This document shows positions 31,452 to 41,794 of a stretch of 64,000 bases of DNA, piece by piece. The stretch lies in the NCBI GenBank assembly GCA_951799405.1, contig OX637339.1:19964001-20028000 (forward strand), read 5' to 3'. Source of the DNA: Agapetus fuscipes (Eukaryota; Arthropoda; Insecta; Trichoptera; Glossosomatidae). The translations under genes and the position numbers were made by a program. Positions within the stretch are counted from its first letter, which is position 1; every line of letters begins with the position of its first letter. Below the pieces are notes generated by a model. That model did no database searches, was not told the DNA's origin, and saw only the letters and a list, made by a program, of their open reading frames with translations.

Positions 31452-31945
31452 TCTAAGTTGCAAGGATATATTCATTTAAAGCTCTCAGATGTATGCCCAC
31501 AAACCAACACGTGTAGTTCGCGCTTACAAATCGCTACCCCAGTTCTTGTTTATCGTATACGCCAATCTTGTCAAATATGACTTTTTCATGCAGTTGTCTT
31601 ATGAATCAAATTCTACACAATCTGGGCTAAGAAAAACCGTAAAACTCGATAATGTGAGAGTTCTTTTAAATATTTTTTAAATAAATTTCTTGTTTTCATA
31701 AGACACATCGGTCCAGTACACATGGAAACATTGCTCATGTAAAATTTTCTCAATGGCGTATACGATAAACAAGAACTAAGGCAGCGAAATGCTGAATGTG
31801 TACTTACAAATAAAATCCAAACCTCAAATTAACATAAGCCCAACAACTTTTGCCGACCTTCCCTGACACAGGGGGGACATTGGCACAGTGAACAATTTTT
31901 ATAGTATGGGTGGACAGCCTCATACCAACCTATAAGTCAAGGAAT
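31452..31945 (-). mobile_element. Module D copy interrupted by MITE-G
   Basis: Module D runs from CTAAGTTGCAAGGATATATT (31453) to CCAACCTATAAGTCAAGGAA, split at CTTACAAAT|GCTGAATG by MITE-G. Removing the MITE and one AAAT restores the module. Confidence 0.9.
31532..31786 (-). mobile_element. MITE-G, complete, 255 bp with 4-bp target duplication
   Basis: 33-bp inverted ends (3 mismatches): left CGCTACCCCAGTTCTTGTTT, right reverse complement CGCTGCCTTAGTTCTTGTTT. Flanked by AAAT at 31528-31531 and 31787-31790. Inside module D. Confidence 0.95.
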
Positions 31946-31989
31946 TCACTAGTCTATTTTGCTTTACCAGAAACAGGTATTAACATTAG

Positions 31990-32225
31990 CATTTAATTCC
32001 TTTCAGGTTGGTATGCGGTTGACCACCCATGCTGTAGAAAATGCTTCACTTTGCCAATGTCACCCCTGAAGGTTGGGAAGATATTCATTAAGAATTGGGT
32101 TTTTATGTCGTAGGGTCACATGTGGCATGTGAAAGCGCGAACTTATAAGTGTCTTCTTGTGAGAATACATATACCTAATACGAATCCCTAATGTTTCATA
32201 TCTCTGCAACTTAGATTAGACTAGA
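31990..32225 (+). mobile_element. Module D copy
   Basis: Begins CAGGTTGGTATGCGGTTGAC and ends TTAGATTAGACTAGATT. A short repeat L scrap (TATTTTGCTTTACCAGAAAC) precedes it. Confidence 0.85.
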
Positions 32226-32701
32226 TTTGGATCTTTGTGTTGTGAGTTCAAATTAGAGGCCTCCGAATCATTTAAAAACACTTCCTGTGTGGCTGGGGGA
32301 ACGTTTGTGACCGGTCTTGAGAGTGGAACGCGAATATTAACCCCACAGGAAGAATTGCTTTTAAGCAGAAAATTAATATTTATTTTGTGAGAACGTTGTC
32401 AAGCAGCCGTCAAAGTTAAAAACAAGAGACGCGCTGTGATCGAAAAGGAGTTAAGACGAGGGCACCACGTTTGTTTTTTTTTAAGAAAGTTATTCTATTT
32501 CACACATAAGATCGAAAACTGAATAAGTGACATATTAAGCGAACATGGGTTTCTCAGATAAATGCACCTTTTCCTATTTTCTACGAAAGAAAACACTAAA
32601 AATGTGTGACAATCCTGTAGTTTACAAGTGTATCATGAGTATTTCCTTATAATTAGTTCACTTACACGCAATAACATGTTTTATCCCCGATTTCTCAAAT
32701 C
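32226..32701. other. Intronic sequence, nothing recognised
   Basis: Part (about 32510-32700) resembles 9250-9420 (GTGACATATTACGCTAACAT versus GTGACATATTAAGCGAACAT; ACATGTTTTATCC), an unnamed dispersed repeat also seen reversed near 43360-43500. Confidence 0.45.
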
Positions 32702-33090
32702 AGGTTCCTTGACTTATAGGTTGGTATGCGGCTGACCACCCATACTGGAAAAAATGGTTCACTTTGCCAATGCCACCGCTGTTTCAGGGAAGGACGGCAA
32801 GAGTTGCAGGGCTTATGTTCATTTGAGATTGGGTTTTTATAATGTAGGTCCACATGCGGCATGTGTTAGCGCGAAATTATACATGTCTGCTTGTGGCAAA
32901 ACGCAACTAAGCTACACATATAGTGTAACTTCTTGCCGCGTTATCCCCGAAGGGGTCGCATGTGGGGAGTTGAACCTATTTATTTTTACAGGTAAGGGGG
33001 CCGGCCTTACTTCAGTTGAAGTGGAAATGCATTTAATATAAATCTTAAATGATATATATCCTTGCAGCTTAGATTAGATTAGATTAGATT
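32702..33090 (+). mobile_element. Module D with nested SINE-A 3' fragment
   Basis: Module D starts GTTCCTTGACTTATAGGTTG and ends with five GATTA-type units. A reverse SINE-A 3' fragment (about 32898-33022) interrupts it between GCTTGTGG and AAATGCATTTAAT. Confidence 0.88.
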
Positions 33091-33410
33091 AGTGAATCAG
33101 CACTAATTCACTTCCACCTGGACAGGATCTTGAGTGGCCTGTATGGAGGGCACTCAACAGGCTGAGAACGGGTGTTGGCAGAGCTCGCTGTAACATGAGG
33201 GTCTGGGGAATCCTTCATCAAGATGACACCACGCTCTGTAAATGCGGAGCCCAACAATCAATGGATCATCTTTGGATCTGCACGGCCTGCCCAACAAGCT
33301 GCTCACTGGCTGACCTAATGGAGAGTAATGGTGAAGCAGTGGATGTTGCCCGACACTGGGCAAGAGTAGTGTAGTGTCTGACACGAAGAAGAAGAAGAAG
33401 CACTTATTGA
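33091..33410 (+). pseudogene. LINE C-terminal zinc-knuckle region with (GAA)n tail
   Basis: One plus frame reads LEWPVWRALNRLRTGVGRA, RCNMRVWGILHQDDTTLC, KCGAQQSMDHLWICTACP, then VDVARHWARVV and stop, ending with about six GAA units. The spacing C-x-C-G...H-L-x-x-C fits the C-terminal CCHC motif of R1/I/RTE-group LINEs (clade uncertain). Confidence 0.75.
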
Positions 33411-33464
33411 GTTATATGTACCTTTAAGGTGGCGATATGGCCTAGGGTCATTTACATATCAACG

Positions 33465-33790
33465 GTTAAAAGGAGCGGACGAAGGGACGGTCAAAAATGA
33501 GTTACGAATGCTGTCCTACTTAAAATTTTCCGCTCTTTCTAATACGCTCACTCCCATAGCTCTACGATGATTTTTTGTTGTTGTTTATGCCCAAGCAAAC
33601 AACTGCGTTTTGGAAGTATGGTTTTGGTGTAACCGACAAGATTTTGGCCTTTTTTGTCCTAAAGGCGCTTGTGACATAAAACAATCGTAAAACATCGTAA
33701 ACCACATTAATAACAATGCAAATAAATGCCTTTATTTTTTTATTATTTTAAGCTCTTTTGATTTTAACGATATGATAACAATTAAATCAA
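33465..33790 (+). mobile_element. MITE-F, left end and interior
   Basis: Starts ATCAACGGTTAAAAGG and runs through TCTACGATGATTTTTTGTTG to ATTTTAACGATATGATAAC. The right end is lost. Confidence 0.85.
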
Positions 33791-34314
33791 TGACCAGTTT
33801 TCAAACAAGCAAACAAACACTAAGGGGAAGATATTGTACATAAGTTCGCGCTTTCACATGCTGCAGATGTTTTTTTTTAACATTTACCAAAGCATTATTG
33901 TGTTCCTGCAGATTGTGCTATACCCTTAAAGCTGCCGATTGTTTTGCAAAGGGAATTTCAAAGTTCTCGCAATTGGGATTTTTTCTTAGAAGAGGGATCA
34001 GGACGAGAACGAATATTATGGGGAGGAGGCAGGGGAGAGATGGGCTCAACGGCTTTACCGAGGCGCGCGGCACCCAAAGGGTTATCGACCCAAATCACCC
34101 CGATGTACTCAATTGTATTCTACACCAATATATTGGATTTCTTATAAACAATTTATTTCAGATACAGAGTCACTTTTTTTACAGCAAGAATAAGGAGCAT
34201 TCTCGAATCATTGAGAATTGGTACATGCGAGACTTTACTAGAACATCCGACCAAACACTCAAGATATCTCTAAAAATACAAATCAAAATTAAATACAAAT
34301 TACATAAGTACCTA
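33791..34314. other. Intronic sequence, no gene called
   Basis: 33898-34320 is open on plus (140 codons) but shows no domain, no codon signature and no splice context, and runs into module D. Confidence 0.5.
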
Positions 34315-34710
34315 ATCTAATCTAATCTAAGTTGCAAAGATATGTTACATTGGAGATTCACATTATATGCATTCTCACAAGCAGACACGTACAAGTTCGC
34401 GCTTGCACATGCCGCATGTGAACTTACAAAATAAAAATTAAATTTCAAATGAACATACACTTTGAAACTCTTGCCGTCCTTCCCTGAAACAGGGGTGACA
34501 TTGGCAAAGTGAACCATTGTTACAGCATGGGTGCTCAGCCGCATACCAACCTATAAGTCAAGGAACATACACGACAAATTACATTTTTTTAAATCAATAA
34601 ATAATAACACGTAGGTATGGACATCAAAACTAAAACAGAAAACAAATTCCAATTAAATAAACCCTGGCCGTCAACATTCCAGATCAACCGCCATTTCTTT
34701 CTGTCCTTAC
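34315..34710 (-). mobile_element. LINE-E1 3' fragment with module D
   Basis: Module D (34315-34565), spacer, then the start of the LINE-E1 coding end (CAGATCAACCGCCATTTCTT). Same order as 15324-16190. Confidence 0.85.
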
Positions 34711-34730
34711 ATTAACATTAAAAAGTGAAT

Positions 34731-34856
34731 TTTTCAACCCAGCGAAGAGCAAATTTGAAAATATAAATGGTATATCTTTGTTCTGCGCCGGGATTCGAAC
34801 CCAAAACCTTCCATTTACGAGTCCAAAGTGTTACCACTGAACTACAGACCGGTCCG
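34731..34856 (-). mobile_element. SINE-C head fragment
   Basis: Minus strand GGACCGGTCTGTAGTTCAGT, B box GGTTCGAATCCCGGCG, body to the CTTCGCTGGGTTGAAAAATT stretch. Confidence 0.85.
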
Positions 34857-35071
34857 AATCTTAGATGTTTAAATCTTAAATCTCTGCTACTTAGATTAAA
34901 GATAGATTGTCACTTGTATTCATTTAATACACTCCAGTATCGTAGCTAAGGAACAGATTGGCTGACAGTAAGGTAGGAACGTGTCTGACATCTTTCTCTG
35001 TCGTACATCTAATTATGCGTATATTGGTGATGTGCAGGGACGTGCACAGCATTTCAATTATGGGCAGGCAA

Positions 35072-35230
35072 CCATATCGACGGTTAAAAGAAGGCAGTAG
35101 GGCATAAGCGACATTTTGGTCAAAAATGAGTTATGAATGCTATCCTACTTGAAAATTTCCGCTCTTTCTAATGCGCTAACTCCCATAGCTCTACGATGAT
35201 TTTTGTGTTGTTTATGCCCAAATAAAATAT
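35072..35230 (+). mobile_element. MITE-F left fragment
   Basis: Starts CATATCGACGGTTAAAAG and runs to TTTATGCCCAAATAAAATAT. Confidence 0.85.
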
Positions 35231-35334
35231 CGTTTTTTCTCGGTTTGCAAAAGTCGCAAGTTTATAGGACTAGAGTCCTTCGCAAGCAGTAATAAAATAA
35301 GAGTGAGCCTTCGCCCCAGCAACTGTGTAATTTT

Positions 35335-35580
35335 TTTTTTAAATAGATTTGTGAAGAATTCAGTTCACTAAACTATTTTGCCTGGCCAGAAACAGGTATT
35401 AATATGATCAACTAATAATTCATTATTGTTTATTTAATTGAATTATTAATTACCCAATAACATATGTTGAACCAGGGTCAAAGTTATGGTCTAATGACCC
35501 AGGCGGGGATCGCACCAATGCTATTCTATTCCAAATACGCTAGAAAAATCAGCCCCTCGGCCATAACACCGACATGTAAT
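35335..35580 (+). repeat. Repeat L copy, near complete
   Basis: From ATAGATTTGTGAAGAATTCA through CCTGGCCAGAAACAGG, TTGAACCAGGGTCAAAGTTA to CGGCCATAACACCGACAT. Other copies are at 62835-63055, 10300-10530, 45290-45450 and 60711-60780. Confidence 0.75.
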
Positions 35581-35879
35581 GTCAGAGCTAAATTTAAAAC
35601 AGCTAAGTTAAAGGTCTTTTGAGGCATAAAATTTAATTTAATAAGTTTTGTTATTGTTGTGATTAATTTAGTACGGCAACAACTGTTAGCCTCTATTGAA
35701 GTGTCGTCACTGGTACTGTAACTTCAAAGCAAGATTCGCTTATTATTCACTTGTAGATAAACACATTCAAATACCAAGATAACGCTTGTACAGTCTGCAT
35801 GCAAGGCTTTTAACATCCTTTTAACTTCAACCGCAGTGGTGAGCAATCCATAGTGGCAATAGTAGACAAACATTATTCC
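35581..35879. other. Intronic sequence, nothing recognised
   Basis: No motif seen. Confidence 0.4.
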
Positions 35880-36290
35880 TTATCTAAGCCTCCAGGATAT
35901 TTTGACATTTAAGATACAAATTTAATGCACGCTCATGAGCAGGTATGTAAACTTGCGTTTACACATGCTGCATGTAACTTTAATATTAATCTATAATTTA
36001 AATAAACATTAACCCTTTAGCTCTTGACGCCCTTCCTGAAACGGGGTGGCATCGGCAAAAAGGAGTCGGAAAAAAATATTGACGGAGATGTGGACTAGGA
36101 GCTAACAGAAAAAAATACATTAAATTAAATTAAAAACTAGTTAAAATTGAAATTTAATTTAAAATTAAATTGAGATTAAAATCCCTTCCCACGAACATTG
36201 CAGATCAAATGCCAGTTCTTTCAGTCCTTGCAAACTTCTTTATTTTCAAACTTTCGTTCAGAGTAGTAGCCTTTTATATAAAAGATCATA
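35880..36290 (-). mobile_element. Divergent LINE-E1 end with module D
   Basis: Old copy: CTAAGCCTCCAGGATATTTT ... TTGACGCCCTTCCTGAAACG, then an AT-rich spacer and CCTTGCAAACTTCTTTATTT. Confidence 0.65.
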
Positions 36291-36294
36291 AATT

Positions 36295-36545
36295 ATATTC
36301 CTTGACTTGTAGGTTGGTATAAGGCTGACCACCCATACTGTAAAAAATGGCTCAATTGATCAATGTCGCCCCTCTTCCAGGCAAGGTCGGCAAAAGTTGC
36401 AGGGCGTATGATCATTTGAGGTTTGGATTTTAATTTGTAAGTACACATGCAGCATTTGTAAGCGCGAACGTACACGTATCTGCTAATGAGCATGCATTTA
36501 ATATAAACTTTAAATGATAATATTTCTCTGCAACTTAGATTATAG
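36295..36545 (+). mobile_element. Module D copy
   Basis: Starts ATTCCTTGACTTGTAGGTTG and ends GCAACTTAGATTATAGATAC. Confidence 0.88.
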
Positions 36546-36879
36546 ATACATATACCAAAAAAAAGTTGAACATCGAAATTTCATAGGTTGGAACTTTTTT
36601 TAATTGTTGTTAACCTTTTTGTCGGTTAGTACACGTTAGTATTGTTTGGTCCTGCCGTCCTTAGCAACCTACAACATAATCTTTGTTTGACTTTTCCCCA
36701 TCAACCTGGCCGCGTGACGACACAATATTGGCTACGTCAATTCATACGTGGACCGTATTGTTTTCAATGCAAAATGTTTGTCATTTTAGTCTCGTTGATC
36801 TTAAGACAGAAAAATAACAAACAGATTTACAGGTAGGTACATCGTCAGGTCCGGATTAGGGCCTTTGGGGGCCCTGGGT
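36546..36879. other. Repeat N in intronic sequence
   Basis: About 36590-36790 carries repeat N (GTCCTTAGCAACCTACAACA, ACGACACAATATTGGCTACG). Confidence 0.45.
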
Positions 36880-37507
36880 TGGAAGTCTCATCACCACGGT
36901 AATTCTTACCTACCGCATTTCGGTAATATTTGGACAGTGAATGATAGTGAAATGAGTAAATTATGTACGGTGGAAATAAAGCATTTGAGAAGTATGACAG
37001 GAAAAACTTTGAGGGATAAAGTAAGGAATGATTGGGTAAAAAAAGAATGTAATTTGAAAGAGGATGTGAAAGTTAAAGTACAAAAGAATGTGATGAGATG
37101 GTTTGGGCATGTGGAAAGAATGAATGATGATAGACTGACAAAGTATGTATACAAAGAAAATGTGAAAGGAAAAAGAGGGAAGGGACGACTGAGAAAAGTA
37201 TGGAGTAATCAGATTGTGGAGCTTGTGAAAGAATGGGATATACAAAGTGAGCGTAAAAGAAGAAAATGCATGAAAAAGGTGATGGATATGAAGGAATTGA
37301 AAGAGGTATGTCAGGATAGGAAAAAATGGAGGCAACTCTGCAGAGGCTCTGGCCACCCTTAGCGGAATGGCGACAGAGTTACAGTTACAGTTACAGTTGT
37401 ATAAAGACTAATCAGCTGTTCACTTGCGGCCATCTTGGATTGACAGGTCTTCATATAGATATTCGGTAGGTAAGAATAGCCCGTGGTGATGAGACTTCCA
37501 GCCCTGG
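36880..37507. mobile_element. Inverted-repeat element holding a LINE-E2 fragment
   Basis: 36880-36916 (CCCTGGGTTGGAAGTCTCAT...) and 37464-37507 (...GTGATGAGACTTCCAGCCCTGG) are inverted, about 40 bp. The LINE-E2 fragment lies between the arms and accounts for most of the length. Confidence 0.7.
36925..37400 (+). pseudogene. LINE-E2 3' fragment, longest open copy
   Basis: Continuous frame: IWTVNDSEMSKLCTVEIKHL, RSMTGKTLRDKVRNDW, CNLKEDVKVKVQKNVMRWFG, ENVKGKRGKGRLRKVWSNQ, DRKKWRQLCRG, followed by the tail (TTACAG)n. Only the region C-terminal to the RT domain remains. Confidence 0.88.
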
Positions 37508-37599
37508 TGCTTAGAAAGCTCAGGGAAACGTAGTCTTTTGAATCAATAGTGATCAAAATGAGTCCATACATCCTTTTTTTGTTTTTTTTAGTCTTTGGG

Positions 37600-38145
37600 G
37601 TCCATAGTCTAGTGGTAACGCTTTGGATTCGTAAATGGAAGGTTGTGGGTTCAGATCTCGGCGGAATACAAAAAATATACCATTTTTATTTTCAAATAAT
37701 TATGCTCTTCGCTGGGTTAAAATTTATATATCTTTACCAAAAACCAGTCAGCAAATGCCCATCCAACTTCACAGCTTTAGATCTTGCTTGAGAATTGGCG
37801 CTTTACAGCGACGACAAAGTTCGTAAAAAGGTCCAGTCAATAGCTCAGTTGCATTCTATACTGAGAGCAAGGGTTCAATCCCCACTGAGGGTGTCAAAAA
37901 TGATTTTCCGTTTCGGTGTTTATTTAAGCCCAAAATACCGGCAAGGTTTACTCAGCCTTCACAAGAAAATGAGAACCAGCCCCTTCAGGAGCTGGGGAAG
38001 CCCCACTTCAACTGAAAGCGGTTGGTGTAAGGCCGGCCCCCTTACCCGTACAAATAAATATATAGGTCCCGAATCGCCACATGTGGTCCCTTCGGGGATA
38101 ACGCAGGCAAGAAGTTACACTATATGTGTAGCTTAGTTGCGTTCT
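37600..38145 (+). mobile_element. Composite SINE: C head followed by an A-type unit
   Basis: SINE-C (CATAGTCTAGTGGTAACGCT, GTGGGTTCAGATCTCGGCGG) runs to TTCGTAAAAAGGTC, then CAATAGCTCAGTTG and the SINE-A body (GAGGGTGTCAAAAATGATTT) to ACTATATGTGTAGCTTAG. A diverged dimer whose second half is the A type. Confidence 0.85.
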
Positions 38146-38915
38146 TTTTTAGGTTATTTGATAGGGAGAACACTTGCAAGAAGAAACACTATATGCGTAG
38201 CTTCGTTGCGAAAAGGGGGGCCCCTGAGCGAGTCCCTGGGTCAGTCGCACCACTCTGAACGCCCTTAATCCGGGCCTAAACATCTTTATTTTTTCTTGTA
38301 TTTTTTTTCTTATTTGTTCTTCTCCCGTATCTCGTAGATATCACGTTTTAATTGCTCATTATCGTTTGAAGATTCCTCTTTTCGTTGTTTCTTTTATTTA
38401 ACTGCGCATATCAATGATTCAAATTGTGTTTTATTCTCATTTCTCTTTATTTCCTGTAAAAAAGCGAATTCATTTTGTATTTTTCTTCAATTCGAAGTCA
38501 CTTTCTATCTATCGATAATCGAAGTTTACAAAGATAGGGGAGGGTGGGGCGAGTTGTGACAATTTTACAAGAAACGGTATGGTCGAAAATTTGTTGTTTT
38601 TGCAAAGATATGTATTATTTGAGGTTCATATTAAATGCATTCCCACAAGCAGACACGCATGCACCTTAGAATATTCGATTCAACATTCAATTAACTCAAA
38701 CAAATATATTATATCGTTATTAGGTACCTACGTAAGTATCTAATCATTTTTCGAGATTTGATAGGCTTGTTATTTAACTAACACAGACAAACCAAACACA
38801 ACTACTAACACCTGTATATTCGTAACATTATGAAAGCCGTTAAGTAAAAAAGTATTGAAGAAAAAACAGATTAAGAGAGTACGCGGCTCTATGGTACTTA
38901 GCTGTGGAGAACAAT
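38146..38915. other. Intronic sequence; one module D scrap
   Basis: 38600-38665 holds a module D piece (TTTGCAAAGATATGTATTAT ... CCACAAGCAGACACG). GGGGAGGGTGGGGCGAG at about 38538 is unexplained. No gene. Confidence 0.45.
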
Positions 38916-39618
38916 AAATATCGACGGTTAAAAGGCAGTAGGGCATAAGCGACCAAAACTAAATTGTTCAGGAGAGCAGTTTGAAGTTTGAGATTGCAGA
39001 AAAATAGCATAACTTTTTTTATTTTTCATCTAATCTAATCTAAGTTGCAAAGATATGTAACATTGGGGATTCACATTACATGCATTCTCACAAGCAGACA
39101 CGTACAAGTTCGCGCTTGCGCATGCCGCATGTGAACCTACAATATAAAAACCAAATTTCAAATGGACACACACAGTGCAACTCTTGCCGACCTTCCCTGA
39201 AATAGGGGTGACACTGGCAAAGTGAACCATTTTCTACAGCATGGGTGGTTAACCGCATACCAACCTATAAGTCAACGAATATATACAACAAAACAATATA
39301 TCATATCGTTTAAATCAAAACAGCTCTGAAATTAAAAAAAATAAACGCAATTAATGGCATTCCTATTAATGTGGTTTTACGATTTATTTATGTCACAAGC
39401 GCGTTTAGGACAAAAAAGGCCAAAATCTTGTCGGTTACACCAAAACCATACTTCGAAAACGCAGTTGTCTGCTTGGGCATAAACAACACAAAAATCATCG
39501 TAGAGCTATGGGAGTTAGCGCATTAGAAAGAGCGGAAAATTTCAAGTAGGATAGCATTCATAACTCATTTTTGATCAAAACGTCGCTTATGCCCTACTTC
39601 CTTTTGAACGTCGATATG
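38916..39618 (+). mobile_element. MITE-F, complete ends, with nested module D
   Basis: Left ATATCGACGGTTAAAAGGCA and right CCTTTTGAACGTCGATAT are inverted (about 36 bp with few mismatches). The interior matches all other MITE-F copies. Without the module D insertion (39028-39276) the element is about 450 bp. Confidence 0.93.
39028..39276 (-). mobile_element. Module D copy nested in MITE-F
   Basis: CTAATCTAATCTAAGTTGCA ... ACCAACCTATAAGTCAACGA. Younger than the MITE it interrupts. Confidence 0.92.
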
Positions 39619-39764
39619 TAAACATGGCTCATTTGAATTTTAAATACAAAAAAGTTTTGTGTCGAAAAAAATCTATAAAGGAGTTATTAAAAAACAAAGA
39701 AAAAAGTAAGACGCAAAAAGTGCTGTTTTTTTATGTTCGTGTACATCTATAATCTATCATCTAA

Positions 39765-39995
39765 GTTTCAAGGATATATTCATTTAAAGCTCTCAGATGT
39801 ATACCCACAAACCAACAAGTGTAGTTCGCGCTTACAAATGCTGAATGTGTACTTACAAATAAAATCCAAACCTCAAATGAACATAAGCCCCACAACTTTT
39901 GCCGACCTTCCCTGAAACAGGGGTGACATTGGCAAAGTGAACCATTTTTTACAGTATGGGTGGTCAGCCTCATACCAACCTATAAGTCAAGGAAT
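39765..39995 (-). mobile_element. Module D copy
   Basis: ATCTAAGTTTCAAGGATATA to ACCAACCTATAAGTCAAGGA. Confidence 0.9.
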
Positions 39996-40021
39996 AATAC
40001 ATAAGATCGTATAATCGATAA

Positions 40022-40650
40022 TTACTAAGCTACACAAATAGTGTAACTTCTTGCCGCGTTATCCCCGAAGGGATCGTATATGGCGAGTTGAACCTATTTA
40101 TTTTTACAGGTGTGATGCGATGGTTTGTACATATTGAAAGTATGAATGAAGACCGACTGACAAAAAAAGTGTATAAAGGGAATGTAATAGGTAAGCATGG
40201 AAGTGGAAGACGTAGGAAAGTATGGATTGATCAGATAAGTGAGATTGCGATTGAATGGAATCTACAGAGTGGAAACAAGAGAAGAGCGTGCATGAAAAGA
40301 GTGATGAAACTAGATGAGATGAAAGAAGTATGCAAGGACAGAGTCAAGTGGAGACACTTGTGTTGAGGTACCGGCCACCCCTAGAGGAATGGCGGCAGGA
40401 TACAAGACAAGACAAGGTAAGGGGGCCGGCCTTACGCCAACCACTTCAGTTGAAGTGGGGGTTTCCCAGCTCCCGAAGGGGCGGGTACTCATGTCTTATG
40501 AGGGCTGAGTAAACCTTGCCGGTATTTGTTTGGTTGGTGTTTGAAATAAATACCGAAACGGGAAATCATTCCTGACACCCTCGGTGGGATTCGAACCCGA
40601 GCTCACGGCATGGAATGCAAGCACTCTACCAACTGAGCTTTCGACCGTAC
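40022..40650 (-). mobile_element. SINE-A with nested LINE-E3 fragment
   Basis: Reverse SINE-A: 3' end at 40022-40108, head at about 40640-40575 (A box CTCAGTTGGTAGAGTGCTTG, B box GGGTTCGAATCCCACC). LINE-E3 interrupts at TTTTACAGGT|AAGGGGG with a short repeated AGGT. Confidence 0.9.
40109..40418 (+). pseudogene. LINE-E3 3' fragment, (ACAAG)n tail
   Basis: Encodes VMRWFVHIESMNEDRLTKKV, YKGNVIGKHGSGRRRKVW, NKRRACMKRVMKLDEMKEV, CKDRVKWRHLC, then CACCCCTAGAGGAATGGCGG and the tail ACAAGACAAGACAAG. A lineage distinct from E1 and E2. Confidence 0.88.
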
Positions 40651-40654
40651 TAAT

Positions 40655-41180
40655 CTAAGTTGCAAAGATATATAACATTAAAGATTCATATCAAATGCAT
40701 GCCCACAAACTGGCGTGACGTGTAAATTCGCGCTTGTAAATGCTGCATGTGTGCTTGCAAATTAAAATCAAACCTTAAATGAACATGAGCCCTGAAACTT
40801 TTACCGACCTTCCCTGAAATAGGGGTGGCATTTGCCAAATTATTTTTTTTTCACTGTATGGGGGATCAGCCTCATACCATCAAATTAGTCAAGGAGCACA
40901 CATAATACTGTTTAAGAAATCAATTTTAGCGCAAATAGGCCGCACAAATGGTGCAACTTCTTACCGCGACGTCTTCAAAGAAGTCTCATAGGATGGACCT
41001 TTGGTAAAGGTATATAATTTTTCGCTTGATATAAATTGCTGCATGTGTGCTTACAAAATAAAAAACAAACCTCAAACGAACATAAGCCCTGTAACTTTTT
41101 CCGACCTTCACTGAAACAGGGGTGACATTGGCAAAGTGAACCATGTCTTACTGTCAGCTTCATACTAACCTTTAAGTCTA
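40655..41180 (-). mobile_element. Composite block: module D, SINE scrap, module D
   Basis: Module D (40655-40897), then about 130 bp with SINE-like text (CGCACAAATGGTGCAACTTC, GGATGGACCTTTGGTAAAGG), then part of another D (41040-41180). The whole block is present in reverse at about 42480-42880. Confidence 0.8.
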
Positions 41181-41430
41181 TAATCTATAATCTAAGTTGC
41201 AAAGATATATAACATTGAAAGCTCCTATCAAATGCATGCACACAAACAGAAACGTGTAAGTTCGCACTCACAAATGCTGCATGCGTGTAGGTACTTACAA
41301 AATAAAATTCAAACCTCAAACGAACGTACCTTTGCCGACCTTCCCTGAAACAGGAGTGACATTGGCAAAGTGAACCATTTTTTACAGTATGGATGGTCAG
41401 CCTCATACCAACCTATAAGTCGAGGAATAA
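41175..41430 (-). mobile_element. Module D copy
   Basis: TCTATAATCTAAGTTGCAAA to ACCAACCTATAAGTCGAGGA. Confidence 0.9.
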
Positions 41431-41506
41431 CCATAATTTTAATCCCCTTTTAACCATAAACAGCGAAGATTAGCGTGAGACTTCTATGTAAAAGATTTCA
41501 GTAAAT

Positions 41507-41666
41507 ACCCCAAGTATAAAATACTGGGTTTACTCCCCTCGATTGCGTAAATCTAAAGAAAAATCATGAAAACTAAGTCACTCAATAGGAGTGCTATTGT
41601 ATCTTTCCGTACATTTTTCTGTTTACGCCCTCGATGGGAGCTTACACAGTGTTTTGTACTCGGGGT
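41507..41666. mobile_element. MITE-R, 160 bp
   Basis: 41507-41552 (ACCCCAAGTATAAAATACTG...) and 41621-41666 (...GTGTTTTGTACTCGGGGT) are inverted with scattered mismatches over 46 bp. Related pieces are at 9030, 21693, 46920-46990 and 58020-58130. Confidence 0.75.
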
Positions 41667-41794
41667 GCAGCGTTTGCGATTTCCAAGTAATTTGATATCA
41701 TCACAGACAAATGTTAATAATCGTGCCCTAAACGTCTGCCACAGACTGACAGTTATGCGTGGCATGCTTGCGTGAGCCCAACACATCTAAATGT

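Noticed and set aside
33898..34320. 140-codon plus-strand ORF
   Set aside because: No recognisable domain and it ends at a module D tail; chance frame is the simpler reading.
36961..37356. Antisense ORFs rich in Phe, His and Ser over LINE-E copies
   Set aside because: They mirror the Lys/Arg/Glu-rich LINE-E coding strand; the same shadow recurs at 18858, 25469, 44049 and 55568.
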